From contig JAJOZX010005622.1 in assembly GCA_023014485.1 (NCBI GenBank), positions 25,001 through 89,000 of the forward strand: a DNA stretch of 64,000 bases, in the 5' to 3' direction. The position numbers and the translations under genes were made by a program. Of the stretch, positions 1 to 11,012 are shown piece by piece (within the stretch, counting starts at the first letter, position 1; each line of letters opens with the position of its first letter). The stretch comes from Bathynomus jamesi. Lineage: Eukaryota > Arthropoda > Malacostraca > Isopoda > Cirolanidae. The notes below the pieces were generated by a model that was given only the letters and a program-made list of their open reading frames with translations, did not search any database and was not told where the DNA came from.

Positions 1-515
1 CCTCCGCATCTCCTCCTCGAGGAGGATACAGCCCTGTACACCGAACTCCTTAGCCTGCTAGGGATAGGGTGCGTGTAGTTTTAGGAGACTTCAACTGTCG
101 TGGCATAAAGTAGGAAGACAGGACTGTTGATGCTGAAGGGAGGAGGCTAGTTGACTTTGCTGATGAAAACTTCCTCATTCAGTGGGTCAATGAGCCTACA
201 CGAGGCGAAAGCGTTCTAGACTTAGTATTCACGACCGAAGACAAGCTCGTCACTGGTCTCACCGTTGACGAATCGTTGGGCGGGAGTGATCACGGTCTGA
301 TTAGGTTCCGTGTGTGCGTCCCTTGGGTGAAGCGTAGTAACTCGAGAGGCAGTAAGCTCGATCTACGGCGGGCGGACTTTGTTAGCCTCCGGGATAGCGT
401 AGGTGAGATGGGGTTAGAGGTTGGCGGCGATGTTGAGGGAGTGTGGAGTGCATTCCGAGACGAGTTTATGATGCTGCAGTCTGCTGCCATACCCTCAAAA
501 CCGGTCACACCCTGA
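1..515 (+). pseudogene. LINE-A endonuclease fragment
   Basis: Translating in pieces gives the C-terminal half of an APE-type endonuclease: a DFN motif, a segment reading DLVFTTEDKLVTGL, then GGSDHGLIRF. The SDH motif is the usual C-terminal active-site motif of this fold. A stop at about 513-515 is followed by continuation in another frame (PKWFSRDIASAIRNRK), so a one-base frameshift separates it from the downstream half. The N-terminus lies outside the window. Confidence 0.75.
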
Positions 516-1740
516 TTCAACGCAGCCTAAGTGGTTCAGTCGTGACATCGCTTCGGCTATCCGAAATAGGAAAGTAGCGTATAGGAGGGCGAAGGCCAAT
601 CGTTCCCATGAGAACACTGAAGCGTATGTCCGCCTGTGTAGGGAAGTGAAGGCGAAGGTTAGGCTAGCGAAACGTAACGAAGAACTACGGGTGGCAAGCC
701 TCTGCAACGGGAACCCTAAGGAGTTCTTCAGTTATGTTAATAGTAGAAAGCCCATTAGAAACATGATAGGTCCGTTAAAGGACCGCAGCGGCGTTCTGCG
801 GACCTCCGACGCGGACATCGCTAATGTGCTTAATGAGTACTTTGCGGGAGTGTTCACCAGGGAGGACACCCGCGTCATCCCCGAGCCAGGCGTCAGGCAC
901 GAAGGTGCTGGCCTGGATAGTGTTCGATGTACCGCGACAGTCGTTGCCGATAGAATAGACAAACTGAACGCGTTTAAGGCTCCTGGGCCTGACCAGTTTT
1001 ATCCCCAGAGTGTTGCGGGAGGTGCGCGACCAGGTGGCTCCCCACCTGGCTACAGTCTTCAACAAATCGTTGGAGACGGGCCAGGTGCCTGGTGACTGGA
1101 GGGAAGCCAACGTGACCCCTATTTTAAGAAAGGGGATCACGAAAGTCCAGGGAACTATCGTCCCATTAGTCTCACTTCAGTTGTAGGTAAATTATTTAGA
1201 GGGGATAATAGTGGATAGGATCGTTGACCATTTGGATTCCTAAGCTGCTTGGGACTCCCAACATGGGTTTAGACGGCATAGGTCGTGTGTCACCAACTTG
1301 CTCGAGTTTTTCCACGTCATGTTGAGTGAGTATGATAAGAGTAGGGCGATTGATATACTTTATCTCGACTTTGAGAAAGCCTTTGGTAAGGTACCTCACC
1401 GCCGGCTAATGGCCAAAGTCCGCGCGCTGGGTATTGGTGGGGAAGTAGGTAGGTGGATTGAAAACTGGCTGAAGAATAGGCGGCAGTGGGTTGTAATTAA
1501 AGGGGCTAGTTCGGGTTGGGCCTCGGTCATTAGCGGGGTTCCTCAGGGTTCCGTTTTGGGGCCACTGTTGTTTATCATTTACATAAATGATACGACGGTG
1601 GCATCGTCAGTCGGATCGCCAAATTCGCTGATGACACCAAGCTTGGGGCCAATGTTGGGACACCTGAGGCGATAGAGCAACTGCGTGCGGACCTAGGTAG
1701 GATAGGAGAGTGGTCCGAAAAATGGCAAATGCCGTTTTAA
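516..1740 (+). pseudogene. LINE-A reverse transcriptase, multiply frameshifted
   Basis: The pieces at 550-1095 and 1298-1675 give the typical pre-RT helix region (NGNPKEFFSYVNSRK), the RT fingers motif KAPGPDQ, and palm motifs DFEKAFGKVPHRR and GVPQGSVLGP. The catalytic FADD motif is present near 1620-1640 but in a different frame from the preceding motif. In-frame stops and frameshifts make it non-functional. The thumb and 3' end are missing. Confidence 0.8.
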
Positions 1741-1849
1741 CTTGGGTAAGTGCAAGGTAACTTGGGTAACTACAAACTTGAAATGAAGTAAAGAAATCGC
1801 TTCATTATTTATAACGATTTTAATACCAACATAAGTGTACATATAAATT

Positions 1850-2148
1850 ATCTTAATTCTGATCCTCACAGTTCCGACGACGTTTTTGAACTTCATCCAA
1901 CTTTTCGACCGTTTCTGCAATGACTGTAAATGAATTTTCATTTCCCAGCAATAATAAATCGCTTGTGGAGGTCTCGCATAGCGCAGAGTTTGAGACACGC
2001 AGTCAGGAGAGAATCCAATCTCTTTGAAGATGCTGTCAATTCCACTTATCGTAGATTCACTGTATTCACTGTATTCCAATGAAGGAATAACCACGAATAA
2101 AATCAGAGGTTTTACCACTGTTGTCACCTTTGCTGAATCGTTCCCCAA
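1850..2148 (-). pseudogene. FReD lectin N-terminal stub (relic 0)
   Basis: Reading the minus strand from 2148 gives a protein that lines up with the N-terminal quarter of the intact lectins in this window: a hydrophobic leader (LILFVVIPSL), then FKEIGFSPDCVSQTL, where the intact genes have FEEIGFSPHCVSQTL, then a degraded helical segment (EMKIHLQSLQKRSK). The fibrinogen domain is absent: the sequence runs into unrelated AT-rich DNA near 1850. A TATA element is retained upstream. It is an old, truncated paralogue rather than a gene. Confidence 0.75.
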
Positions 2149-2186
2149 AATGACTTACAATAACTTGTTTTAAAAAGTAATCTCAT

Positions 2187-2193
2187 TTTTATA
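2187..2193 (-). promoter_or_regulatory. TATA box of the FReD stub
   Basis: On the minus strand the sequence reads TATAAAAATG about 40 bp before the stub's start codon. It aligns with the TATA elements of the other lectin copies and is a leftover of the family promoter. Confidence 0.5.
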
Positions 2194-2297
2194 CACTTTC
2201 TTTCGCGTTATCCTCGATTGTTTTCTCGAAACGTCTCGCGTTTTTAGGGTGTACCCTGTGTTTAGATATTTCTATTTGATTTTTAGTCCAGTGCCAA

Positions 2298-3165
2298 GAA
2301 AATTTCGAGAGGGGCATCTCAAATGAGTTCTAAAAAAGAAAATATAATTTTGTGTAATACAACTCGCAGTGAACGCCAATTGCGTTACTTTCATTATGTC
2401 AACATTAAGTGAAGCCCTCACATTTTCTCCTTCTTGAAGCCTTCAAGAAATCACGAACCTGGACGTCAAGCGCGTGTTCGAGTAATATAATGAAGCTCTA
2501 GTATCTCTTTCAGCTGAAGGTAATACGATAATTAACGCCTAATTGTAATCTAAACAGTACTACAGACTAGGCAAAATCTATGGACATTCCGACGCGCCAA
2601 CAAGGTTCAAAAGTGAAATTTGTAGCAAGCCCTTTTCAAAACGATAGTTTCAACTATTCAGAATATATTAACTGTCGCTGCAAAAGTGTTGATCAAAGGA
2701 AGGAATTGGTAAATAACAGGCCATGAAAATCCTCCGATCAGCAGCCCACGTATAAATATACAGTGATTGCTTAGAGCAGTAAGTCCGAATGAAGCGTGCA
2801 GGTGGCTACTGTCGGCGTGCAATCTCTTTTTTTTCGACTTTATGATGGTTTAAAGGCGAGTTATCTGTTTTTCACAGTGCCGAAATTTCTACTGTGGTTG
2901 CTAAATACTTGTTTCTTGTTAAAATTATGAAGAAAACCAATATAAAAATGAGGTATTATGACTGAAAGTAAGGTACTTTCATCACTTTTATGCTTGCTTA
3001 GCATCATCCGTCATGTTTTGCCAAACGTCACCACGTGGGGCGTCGGTATCGCCAATTTGGGATAGACGACTCGCCATGGCTCAGGTTTTTCTTCAAAAAC
3101 TTTATCGTTTCGGCCTAGTATATAAGATAATGTTGATATGGTAGGTGGAAGACAAGTTCAAGCCT
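2298..3165. other. Duplicated AT-rich DNA without a recognisable gene
   Basis: No convincing ORF or RNA gene is visible. The same sequence recurs at 29222-30125 with scattered substitutions and indels on both sides, so neither copy appears protein-coding. Confidence 0.6.
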
Positions 3166-3167
3166 AT

Positions 3168-3210
3168 TACAATTATTATTATTATTATTGTTTATTATTA
3201 TTATTATTAT

Positions 3211-3259
<49 letters not shown>

Positions 3260-3282
3260 TGTTGTTGTTGTTGTTAGTTAGG
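3168..3282. repeat. Compound trinucleotide microsatellite
   Basis: Runs of (ATT)n, then (AGT)n, then (TTG)n. Copy B (30130-30217) has a shorter, interrupted version. Confidence 0.95.
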
Positions 3283-3386
3283 TGTATAGTTGCTTTTTTT
3301 TCTACAAATGTATACTTATTTCATAGTACATTTATTTATATGTAAGCTTTAATACTATGCCTTTGCTACTCAGACACTGCCATCAC

Positions 3387-3753
3387 ATTATAATAAGAAG
3401 ACTGGGGCACCAATTCGAGCAGGATAGGATCAAGCGGCACAGCAGAAGCTGTCAGCAAAGTAAAATCGCGAGAATTGGGAGTTAATGCAGCAGCCAGGGC
3501 ATATGGAGTTCCATCTAGAATCGTGCGCAGAAGAATTAAGACAAGAGACTCTGAAGAAACTGAATCAGAATCTGACGTCAACAACTGTGTGGAATGTCTG
3601 GAGAGTTACTTCAAAACAACATCAAGATCTGACTGTGTGAAATGCACTAAATGCCAAAAGTGGCTGCATGGAACATGTACTATGTATGTACTTCTCTGCA
3701 ACGTATATGACAAATTTGAAAAACGTAAAAGAGGAAAAAATAACTTTCTATGA
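3387..3753 (+). pseudogene. Internally deleted pogo/Tigger-type transposase relic, copy A
   Basis: The N-terminal part encodes a psq-type helix-turn-helix (GVNAAARAYGVPSRIVRRR), the DNA-binding start of pogo-family transposases. It is joined almost directly to a cysteine-rich PHD-like tail (NCVECLESYF, CVKCTKCQKWLHGTC) that normally sits at the C-terminus of such transposases. The whole DDE catalytic core is missing, so this is an internal-deletion derivative. The start codon is lost in this copy and stops occur before 3475. The cleaner sister copy is at 30325-30708. The identification is by motif; a domesticated small protein is less likely, because the sister copy has an in-frame stop. Confidence 0.65.
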
Positions 3754-5491
3754 GGTAGGATAAGTAATTCTTTCGGTGGGGCATCTGTCCCCCGAGTCCC
3801 GGGGAGAGATGCCTCGATTAGAATGTTTTTTAAAGGGGTGTAATGCAAACACCATTATGTATGAAGGTCTCAACTAATTTTTTCCTTTTGAGGGAATGAT
3901 TGTACGATGTCACGATAACTTAAGTGTTTTGTTTTCCATAAAAAAATCTAAATCGAAAAAGTCGGGTATCTGTACCTGTTTTACGCTATAAACAAGGAGG
4001 GAGAGACAGAAAGAATGTATATATTGTAGTGTAGAATAGGGTGGGTCAAATTTTTAATCAGGATTTGTACGGGTGTGGAAACTTGCTCCTGCACTATAAA
4101 AACAAGAAACACAACATGAATTTAAGATTTGATCATTTTTAGGGGTGCCAACTTTTCATTGAATTTGTTATGTATGATTGAGGCGCCGACGATCATCACT
4201 GGTGTGAAAACCCGTTTCCTATGCCATTGTGTTCCACAGCTTTCCTTCTTTTGAATAGATATGGATACATTTGGTTAGTTCGTCACGAAAGATTATGAAA
4301 ATCTGTTTATTTCAAGTTTGGTAATTCCCCTCCATCAATACACAATCGAAAGGTTGTGTCGGCAGAGTGACGAACTGGCCAGGGTTCATCAGCCAATAAG
4401 CGTTACTTAAAGCACACAGTTCCTGGAACGATGCATCACGCAAGATGGCTCACAAGAGTCAACAGCGTTCTTCGTTATTACGTGTCAGTAGAGGAACCAA
4501 CTCATGAACCAATGTGCTTGGTAGAATAATTATTAAAGTCTATGCTCCAACATGGTTCAAAATTAAATTGAACTGCGAGTGTACTGATGGAGCTAAAAAT
4601 TTCCACTTCTTATTAACCCAAATCAATGAGTTAACTGACAGAAATGTCATTGAAGTTGGTCAAGGTGCATTAAAATGGAACTACTATTTGGTCATCCAGA
4701 AAATATTATTCTAAGTGCAGTCATTGATGATCGTCTAGAAATTAGAACTGAAGCTGCGAATATGATCATTAAAACAAGACAAACCATCGGCATTGGATGA
4801 TTGTTTCCAGTCAAAAATCAAGGAAATTACAAACCAAATTTGAGTTAAAAAAAAGACGCTGTGTAGGCTATTAATTGCACTTCTTTAAGGAGTCTGATTT
4901 AGTGCAAATATTTTTTGGTTTTCCCTGTTGTTGCATCTTCATGTTGTAGTTTGAAGATCTGAAAATGAATAACTTAAGCAAATTTTACAGAAACTAACGT
5001 AAAATTGAACATTCACTCAATATATTTTGGTTCACTTTAAATTACTTTATCTTAAAATTGATGCACTGGAGTTCTCCGTTTTTGGTCATTAGGCTCACTC
5101 ATTGTTTGTAAAGTTCAACAATTTTGAACGTTTGTTATTAAGTAAAGTTCGTTATTAATCGTTTTAATTATGAAAACTAAACAAAACAACAAATTCATAC
5201 AGATATTGTTTAATACTTATTCTGAAAGTTGTCAACAAATTAACCATTAACAACATAACTATTGAAATTACTAATATAGAAATAGTCTCCGTATTCAAGT
5301 CTGAGTTGGGACCCCTAAACCTGATCGAAAAAGCCTCAAATTTCATAAATGAATTATTTGAGAATAAGAATAACTTTCTAAACCCAAAACATAAAGGAAA
5401 TCCAATTTAATTTCGACCCACCCTCGTGTAGGCACTTTTCCCAGGTTTACCAGGTTATATTTATGTGTGTGTATGTATATATATATATATA
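3754..5491. other. Unassigned AT-rich duplicated DNA
   Basis: Holds no intact gene. Near 3777-3820 there is a short GC-rich stretch resembling a transposon end. The interval recurs at 30709-32459. A decayed coding trace at 4514-4810 is listed separately. Short ORFs near 5164-5346 are not supported by any recognisable domain. Confidence 0.5.
4514..4810 (+). pseudogene. Decayed unknown coding trace
   Basis: Conceptual translation gives a coding-like segment (APTWFKIKLNCECTDGAKN), then, after a frameshift near 4700, GHPENIILSAVIDDRLE and a basic stretch. The copy at 31490-31750 has different indels, so it is dead in both places. It has the feel of a transposon- or host-derived protein exon, but I do not recognise the family. 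Confidence 0.35.
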
Positions 5492-5493
5492 TA

Positions 5494-5933
5494 TAGGTAT
5501 ATCCCGGTTTTCGCAAGTTATGTTCCTCAGACTCATTACGAATAGCGAAAGTGCGAATAACGAATAATTTTTCCTCATATAAATACATGTTTTATAGGGG
5601 GATGCGTTCCGGTGGCCATTTTCCAGAAGGTAAGTCATTTGGATATATTCCCATACGATACATAAAAACAAGTATAAAACACAAATACAGACCTGTTTTA
5701 GCATAGTAAGTTATGAATAGCATCAAAGACCGTGCCTTTTCTTGAATAATGGCCTGCGATACGGGCATGCTGCGCTGCGTTTGATAGCAGGCGGAATTGT
5801 GAATTATTTTTTCCCTTATCTGACATTGCGAATAACGGAGCTGGTTTTGCGAATAGCAGAATTTGGTTTCAAAAATATTTTACGAATAAGCGAAGCTACG
5901 AGTATCGAAGTTATGAATAACGGGGTACACCTG
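5494..5933 (+). mobile_element. Pogo/Tigger-like MITE, copy A
   Basis: A 440-bp element with imperfect terminal inverted repeats: TAGGTATATCCCGG on the left against CGGGGTACACCTG on the right. A TA dinucleotide lies on both sides (5492-5493, 5934-5935), as expected of the Tc1/mariner/pogo superfamily. Minus-strand sequence inside encodes a short piece (MPVSQAII...EKARSL) of a CENP-B-type helix-turn-helix, so it is an internally deleted transposon. Related copies: 32462-32901, 26776-27220 and 45520-45958. Confidence 0.75.
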
Positions 5934-5999
5934 TACAGTGTACACTGTACAGTGCTTCAGTGCGTGAAGTATGTACGAAACGTTTCCGATAACTGACCC

Positions 6000-7228
6000 A
6001 AACAAATATACTAGATATATTTTTAGGTGTCATTGAAATTATTACAAAAAAAAAGTGTATCTTCTATCGTAGGCTATTTCTTATAATAATTGTGAAGAAA
6101 GTTTCCGTTTATTTCAACAAAAATATAGTAAACCACCATCAAATGCAACCACTATTCGATACTGGAAGCCTAAACTTGGAAACAGGGAGTCTGTTTAAAG
6201 ATCGTCCAATACGCCGAAGGCCAGTGACGGCGACAGGAGACAACAACAAAGAAAATGTTCTCGCCACTCTTCAAGTCGATCCAAAAACTTCAACGAGAAA
6301 AGGCGCACAGGAAGTGGGTATTTTCAAATTTTCAGTAGCAAAAATATTGAAATCACAGGGTGACCACGAATCCACGATTACAAACCCATTTACTCTCAGT
6401 TCATATACGACGATGATTCTGATAAACGGCTGCAGTTTGTTGAAACAATGAGACAAAAGTTCAAGTGATCCAGATTTCGTTCAAAAGATCAAATTTTCAG
6501 ATGAATGTGTATTCGGTTTAACGAGTAAAGAAAACAAACCCGACGTTCACTACTGGGCGAAAAAGTATCGCAAAATACGATTGAGTAAACCAGTTAAAAC
6601 GTCTATACTAACAGTCTGGTGTGCATTGGTTATTCAGGACTCGTTTCCTTTGACATATCGAGAAAAACGATGGATGGGAAACGCTATTGCCAGGTATTGA
6701 GAGACAAAGTTTTCCCACAGTTTACTAATGGCGATGGCAGGAATTTGCTTTATCAACATGATGGAACACCGCCACATTACTCTGCAGCTGCACCGTAATA
6801 TTCTCGATACGAACCTTGAAGGAAGATGTCTTGGCGGCGAGGTCCCATCGAGTGGCCAACCGGATCACCTGATTTAACCCCATGTGATTTCTGGCTTTTG
6901 GGCTTATTTGCGTCACAAACTCTACACTCCTGGTTTCATTTATCGAAATGTGAAGGCACTTCGCCGCAGAATAGATGAAAAACTGAAAAAGCTCTCACTC
7001 GATATGTTCAGAAGAACAATAAAGAGTTTCACAGAGAGAATCCACAAATGTATCATAGCGGATGGAGAACTCTTTCGAGATTAAATTACAATTTAACAAA
7101 ATATTTGTATGAATAAAATTCTTTTAGACTTTTTGTTTGATTTCTTTCATCCTTTCAACACTTATCTGTATAATGTTGTTAACTAATTATTTGTGTATAA
7201 AATCCTTAAAGACTTTTCTCCCACCCTG
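6000..7228 (+). mobile_element. Mariner-like transposon relic, copy A
   Basis: Encodes the remains of a Tc1/mariner-superfamily transposase with recognisable acidic-residue motifs: FSDECVFGL (first D, near 6500), QHDGTPPHYS (second, near 6755) and SPDLTPCDFWL (third, near 6870), then the C-terminal segment FIYRNVKALRRRIDEKLKK. Frameshifts and stops break the ORF near 6450, 6640 and 6790. The right inverted terminus ends in TCTCCCACCCTG at 7228. The left terminus is missing: the homology with the complete copy (54047-55418) stops near 6055. Confidence 0.85.
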
Positions 7229-7975
7229 AACACTGTAAAAAAATTGGTAAAAATCAAAAGGAATATTAAAAGGAAGTCTGTATTTGAATTTTACACAAAT
7301 AAATTTTTTTTAACTCAATCAACCTCCAGATATTTTGTGTAAAATGCATTTACATATCTTTATGGTTAATTGTAAAAGGTGTAAAATTACCAAACTTTAT
7401 ATGAAAATATGCAATGTGTTTTCAGTAAATAAAGTAATATGTGGTTTCCGTGAACTTTTAAAAAGGTAAAATTGGGTTGTAAAAATATATAATTAACTGG
7501 CAATTTTCCTGTCATAATGTTAAGTGAATTTCAAAATTTATCTTTTCTGTGAAATAATATTACTGCACATACGACATACCCAAAACGTTTCTCAATATAA
7601 ATTACTTATTAGAAGATGGGACTGTAATCCATAGGTATAATATAAGTTAATTGATTACAAGGTACAGTTATCATACATTCATGAGTATATGGCATATGAA
7701 CGACAGTTGATAGATTTTGTGTGGAGAAAAATAGTTGGCTGTCATGTGGCAAGTCTCCAACGACTCTATGTTGTTGAACGAATTTTGCCTGAATTTAAAT
7801 CCCTTTTTACCGTTCAGTTAATGATCTTTTAATAAAGAATGAGTGGTGAATAATTGTAAATTAAGGTCGCTTTTAAAATAGCCTAAAAATGATACTAAAA
7901 TTTGAAGTGTCCAGAATAGGACTTCGCAAAGTAATGAGTTGTGACATCTTTGACAATAACTTGAGAGAGACGCCC
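7229..7975. other. Spacer upstream of FReD-1
   Basis: No gene is visible. This AT-rich spacer is shared with the upstream flanks of the other close lectin copies (34197-34920, and inverted at 21760-22240, 42430-42555 and 53290-53760), so it is part of the duplicated lectin unit. Confidence 0.6.
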
Positions 7976-8098
7976 ACTTTGGGATTTCAGTAATGAACTA
8001 GAAGGAAACAAAATTTATCTAAAATGGGGGTACACCCACAGGACGAAGGATGTTCCGAGATAAACCAACCAAGGACAAGTACACTAAAATGTATAAAA
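7976..8098 (+). promoter_or_regulatory. FReD-1 promoter region
   Basis: A TATA box (TATAAAA, 8092-8098) lies 73 bp before the ATG. About 105 bp further up is GGGATTTCAG (7981-7990), which resembles an insect-style Rel/NF-kappaB half-consensus (GGGRNNYYCC). Both are conserved in position in the five close paralogues. Seen: the conservation. Inferred: use of a Rel factor, which would fit an inducible immune lectin. Confidence 0.5.
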
Positions 8099-8170
8099 AG
8101 GAAAGGGTATTTCAGAGCCAGTTATTAGAAGCTATTTACTGAAACAGTTCAGGAAAACCAACTCCAAAAA

Positions 8171-9084
8171 ATGTCAATGTCATTACTTTTCATTAATTTC
8201 CTGACGATTGTTGTACTGAGCAATTTCGTTTGTGGAGACAGTAGTGAACCTACGATCAGAGAAACAGAAAACCTCTTCGAAGAGATTGGTTTCTCTCCTC
8301 ACTGCGTTTCTCAGACTTTGGCACAATGTGAGAAAACGGCAAGAGATTCCACTTTGATGGGAATGAATATTCACTCTCATTCAATGCAAAAGATAATCGC
8401 CAAATTGAAGGAAGTTCAAAAACGTCCTCGAAATTGTGCGGATCTTTTCAACTTCGGTGAAGAGAGTCTGGCATTCGAACAGTGTACCCTTTCAATTGTT
8501 GCGAAAATCGACCAGTTTCTGTTTTCTGTGACCAAAATACTGACGGAGGGAGATGGGCAGTGATTCAACATCGCGATGCTCTTCCACAAAGAGAAAACTT
8601 CTTCAGGAAATGGGTTGAGTACCAACTTGGTTTTGGCATCGTGACGGGAGAATTTTGGCTCGGCCTCAATAATATTCATGCCCTCGTTAGTGATACTTTG
8701 ATGGAACTGAGGGTAGACCTTGAGGACTTTCAGGGAATAAAGCGTTGGGCGAAGTACGAACACTTTTACATCGGAGATGCCACTGAGAAATATCGACTAG
8801 ATTTAGGAGAATATTCTGGAAACGCCGGTGACTCTTTAACTGGTCACAGCGGTCAAATGTTTTCAACGAAAGATCAAGATAACGATGCAAGCGATGGAAG
8901 CTGTTCGAAGACATACCGCGGTGCATGGTGGTATAAAAATTGCCATGGCTCAAACCTAAATGGTTATCAGTATGAAGGAAACCACACTTCCTCTGCTGAT
9001 GGCATTAATTGGTACGAATTTCGTGGTCATTATTACTCTTTGAAGAAAACTTCTCTGAGCCTCAGACCGAAATTCCTAAATTAA
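8171..9084 (+). pseudogene. FReD-1: tachylectin-5-like lectin, one-base frameshift
   Basis: Full-length counterpart of the intact 305-residue lectins: a signal peptide (hydrophobic, ending near VCGDS), an N-terminal region with FEEIGFSPHCVSQTL, then the fibrinogen C-terminal domain with FWLGLNNIHALV, a calcium-site DQDND and GAWWYKNCH. One C is missing near 8460 (GGTGAAGAGAG here, GGTGACAGAGAG in paralogues). This splits the gene into 8171-8563 and a second open frame that continues to 9084. Apart from that indel it looks intact, so it is either a very young pseudogene or an assembly error. The start matches the paralogues. It belongs to duplication copy A; its sister is 35127-36033. Confidence 0.85.
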
Positions 9085-9381
9085 GTTAAAAATTATTTAT
9101 AAAATCTTGAAATATGAAGAGCTCTTCTGAAATATCTTTAGAGAGGTCAATTGTATGTTTGAAGTAGTTAGTAGTATAAATAATAATAGTAGTAATAGCA
9201 GTGGTAGGTGCGATAATATGTTATTTCTTATTATTATTCTTTAAAAATATAAAAGTGTCATGGTTGACTTTTGTGAAAAAATTCGCTCTGCGTTCACTCC
9301 ATAATGTAATGTGGCTAAAATATTTAATGTGAAAATGTAAGAGACAAGAAACTAAATTGTAAAATTTAATATTCTTTTCAG

Positions 9382-9383
<2 letters not shown>

Positions 9384-9463
<80 letters not shown>

Positions 9464-9468
9464 TAGGC
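9384..9468. repeat. (TA)n microsatellite
   Basis: About 80 bp of alternating TA, marking the 3' limit of the lectin unit. Confidence 0.95.
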
Positions 9469-9480
9469 TATATACGATAC

Positions 9481-10345
9481 AATTTTGGGGTGGTTCTGCT
9501 TTCGAGAAAACAACACGTTTTGTATTTTTAAACATTGACCACTAAACCATATTTTTGATTAATGTTGTGCATAAGTAATTATATTTAAAATATCAGCCTA
9601 AAAGTGATCAAATGTTGCTAAAAAAACCTTCTTTCATCATATCTTAGTCTCATTAACTCTTACTGTTAAATATTAACAGTAATTTGTTATAATTAATTAT
9701 TTAATATGGATGATAAAGACGTGTAAAATTAAATTCAAATGTGATTTAATTCAATACCTAATAAAATATCAACTTGAAAAGGATCAAATAATGCAGTATA
9801 CCGTATTTGGTCATATCCTAAGACTATATTAACCCGAATTGATGATAATTACTAGTAATTTATTAGTTTCATTCTTATAACATTAATTAGGTGTCAATAA
9901 GTATTTTACAATAACGTATCATAATACGCTCCGGATTTTCAATATGGCATATTTTTCTGTCCTTGATTGCTGCGAAATATTCAAAGTACGGAAGAGAGTT
10001 CAAAATAGTTGATATTCTCTAGGTCTAGTGCAAAGGTCACCAATGGGTGAACCACAGACCGGCTGACGACGAATTTTATAAGGACCGACGGAAATAAATC
10101 CCATACGCTGATTAGCTCAAAGGATTTACTTTGAAAGATAGGCCAACCAAATGCCATTTCGAAAATCAAAATGCAATTTTGTCTACGCTTTTCGTGAAGT
10201 TCAAATTTAGTTTTCACTTAAAGAGATTGAAATTGGTGATTTTAAATTGATTTCGTTAAAATAATATCGGCCACATTACGAAAACACTCCGAAAATAAAG
10301 TGCGGGTAACGGATCTTGGTAGAGATACAGAAATGGTGCATCAGC
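9481..10345 (-). repeat. Dispersed repeat R1, copy 1 (unknown family)
   Basis: An approximately 850-bp AT-rich repeat whose reverse complement recurs at 18470-19320 and 49435-50212. No terminal inverted repeats or recognisable protein are visible. Short ORFs inside (such as MAFGWPIFQ...) are conserved only as DNA, with different stops between copies. Confidence 0.8.
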
Positions 10346-10679
10346 AGTGGTGACTGGCGTATAGGAGCGATGGAGCGATGGAGCGGTCGCTCCCCTTGCT
10401 TGAAACGATAAATATTAATTTAACAGTTAAAAAATATATTAATTTTAAGATATTCAACAATTATTTTTATATTTTATTAAAATATTTTTTTAATACAAAT
10501 TTATGGCTTCTTTTGACATATAAGTACCGTACGGAAGCACCATGTGATTGTTTATGTACTAGAATTCTAAAAATTATAAATTTTATGAAATCACACCCCC
10601 ATACATTTATACCACGAGTCGCCACTGTGCATCAGTGCACCTTTTCAATGGTACAATGGTGCACTTTGCAATGGGGCAA

Positions 10680-10862
10680 TGATTTAATAGTAATGACTTC
10701 AGTTTTGTTTCTATTTTGTAAGAGGTATACCCAATGAATAGCATCTTAAAATATTTTTCCTCTTTCGGCATGGTTGGTATTGCTGAACTTGGTCTATAAA
10801 CATTATCTAACAATTATTTTCTGTAGTTCTGAATTAAAGGTTTTGGAAATATATTGAAATCT
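10680..10862 (-). mobile_element. Penelope-like element fragment (PLE-b)
   Basis: The minus strand matches part of the PLE-b relics at 17340-17500 and 48290-48450, including LDNVYRPSS and GYTSYKIETKLKS. This is the segment between the reverse transcriptase and the GIY-YIG domain of Penelope-like elements. It is truncated on both sides. Confidence 0.65.
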
Positions 10863-10868
10863 AATCTA

Positions 10869-11012
10869 AAGATTTGTCGAAACGTCTCAAGTACAAAAAA
10901 TAAACGGAAATATTTACTGTTATATGAAAAGAAGGACCAACATAACAGCAAACATTTCCGTTTATTTTTTGTACTTGAGACGTTTCGACAAATCTTTTGT
11001 CATCATCAGTGA
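10869..11012 (-). mobile_element. PLE terminus as an inverted repeat with hammerhead-like core
   Basis: Arms 10869-10911 and 10953-10997 are reverse complements around a spacer of about 41 bp. On the minus strand the right arm continues into CTGATGA (11003-11009), a perfect six-pair stem (GACAAA/TTTGTC) and GAAACG (10981-10986), the arrangement of a hammerhead ribozyme core. Penelope-like elements are known to carry hammerhead motifs in their terminal repeats. The left arm stops inside the stem-loop. Confidence 0.5.

Larger units (their letters stand above)
1..1740 (+). mobile_element. Non-LTR retrotransposon relic (LINE-A), CR1/Jockey-like
   Basis: A decayed LINE running off the left edge. 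Endonuclease C-terminal motifs come first (LGDFN near 70-90, GGSDHGLI at 276-300), then a linker region, then reverse transcriptase motifs (LDFEKAF near 1365, SGVPQGSVLGPLLF near 1530, KFADDTKLG near 1625). The reading frame breaks near 515, 1000, 1150-1290 and 1590, so it is dead. It is clearly GC-richer than the rest of the window, as expected of a foreign element. The homology ends abruptly near 1740, where AT-rich lectin-flank sequence begins. Clade assignment (CR1/L2 or Jockey superfamily) is by motif style only. Confidence 0.85.
1779..9375 (+). repeat. Segmental duplication, copy A (about 7 kb)
   Basis: Most of this interval recurs in the same orientation at 29168-36335, in the same order: short FReD-flank piece, pogo-type relic, unassigned AT-rich DNA, pogo MITE, mariner, spacer, FReD gene and 3' flank. 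Copy A still carries about 465 bp (about 1831-2297, the FReD N-terminal stub) that is absent from copy B, where the sequence jumps from 29218 to the equivalent of 2298 at a CCAA microhomology. Small 1-3 base indels are scattered between the copies. Confidence 0.9.

Noticed and set aside
5164..5346. 60-residue hydrophobic ORF, identical in both duplication copies (also 32113-32295)
   Set aside because: Identity reflects recent duplication; there is no start context, promoter or recognisable domain.
9221..9535. ORF with a long Tyr-Ile run
   Set aside because: It crosses the (TA)n microsatellite.
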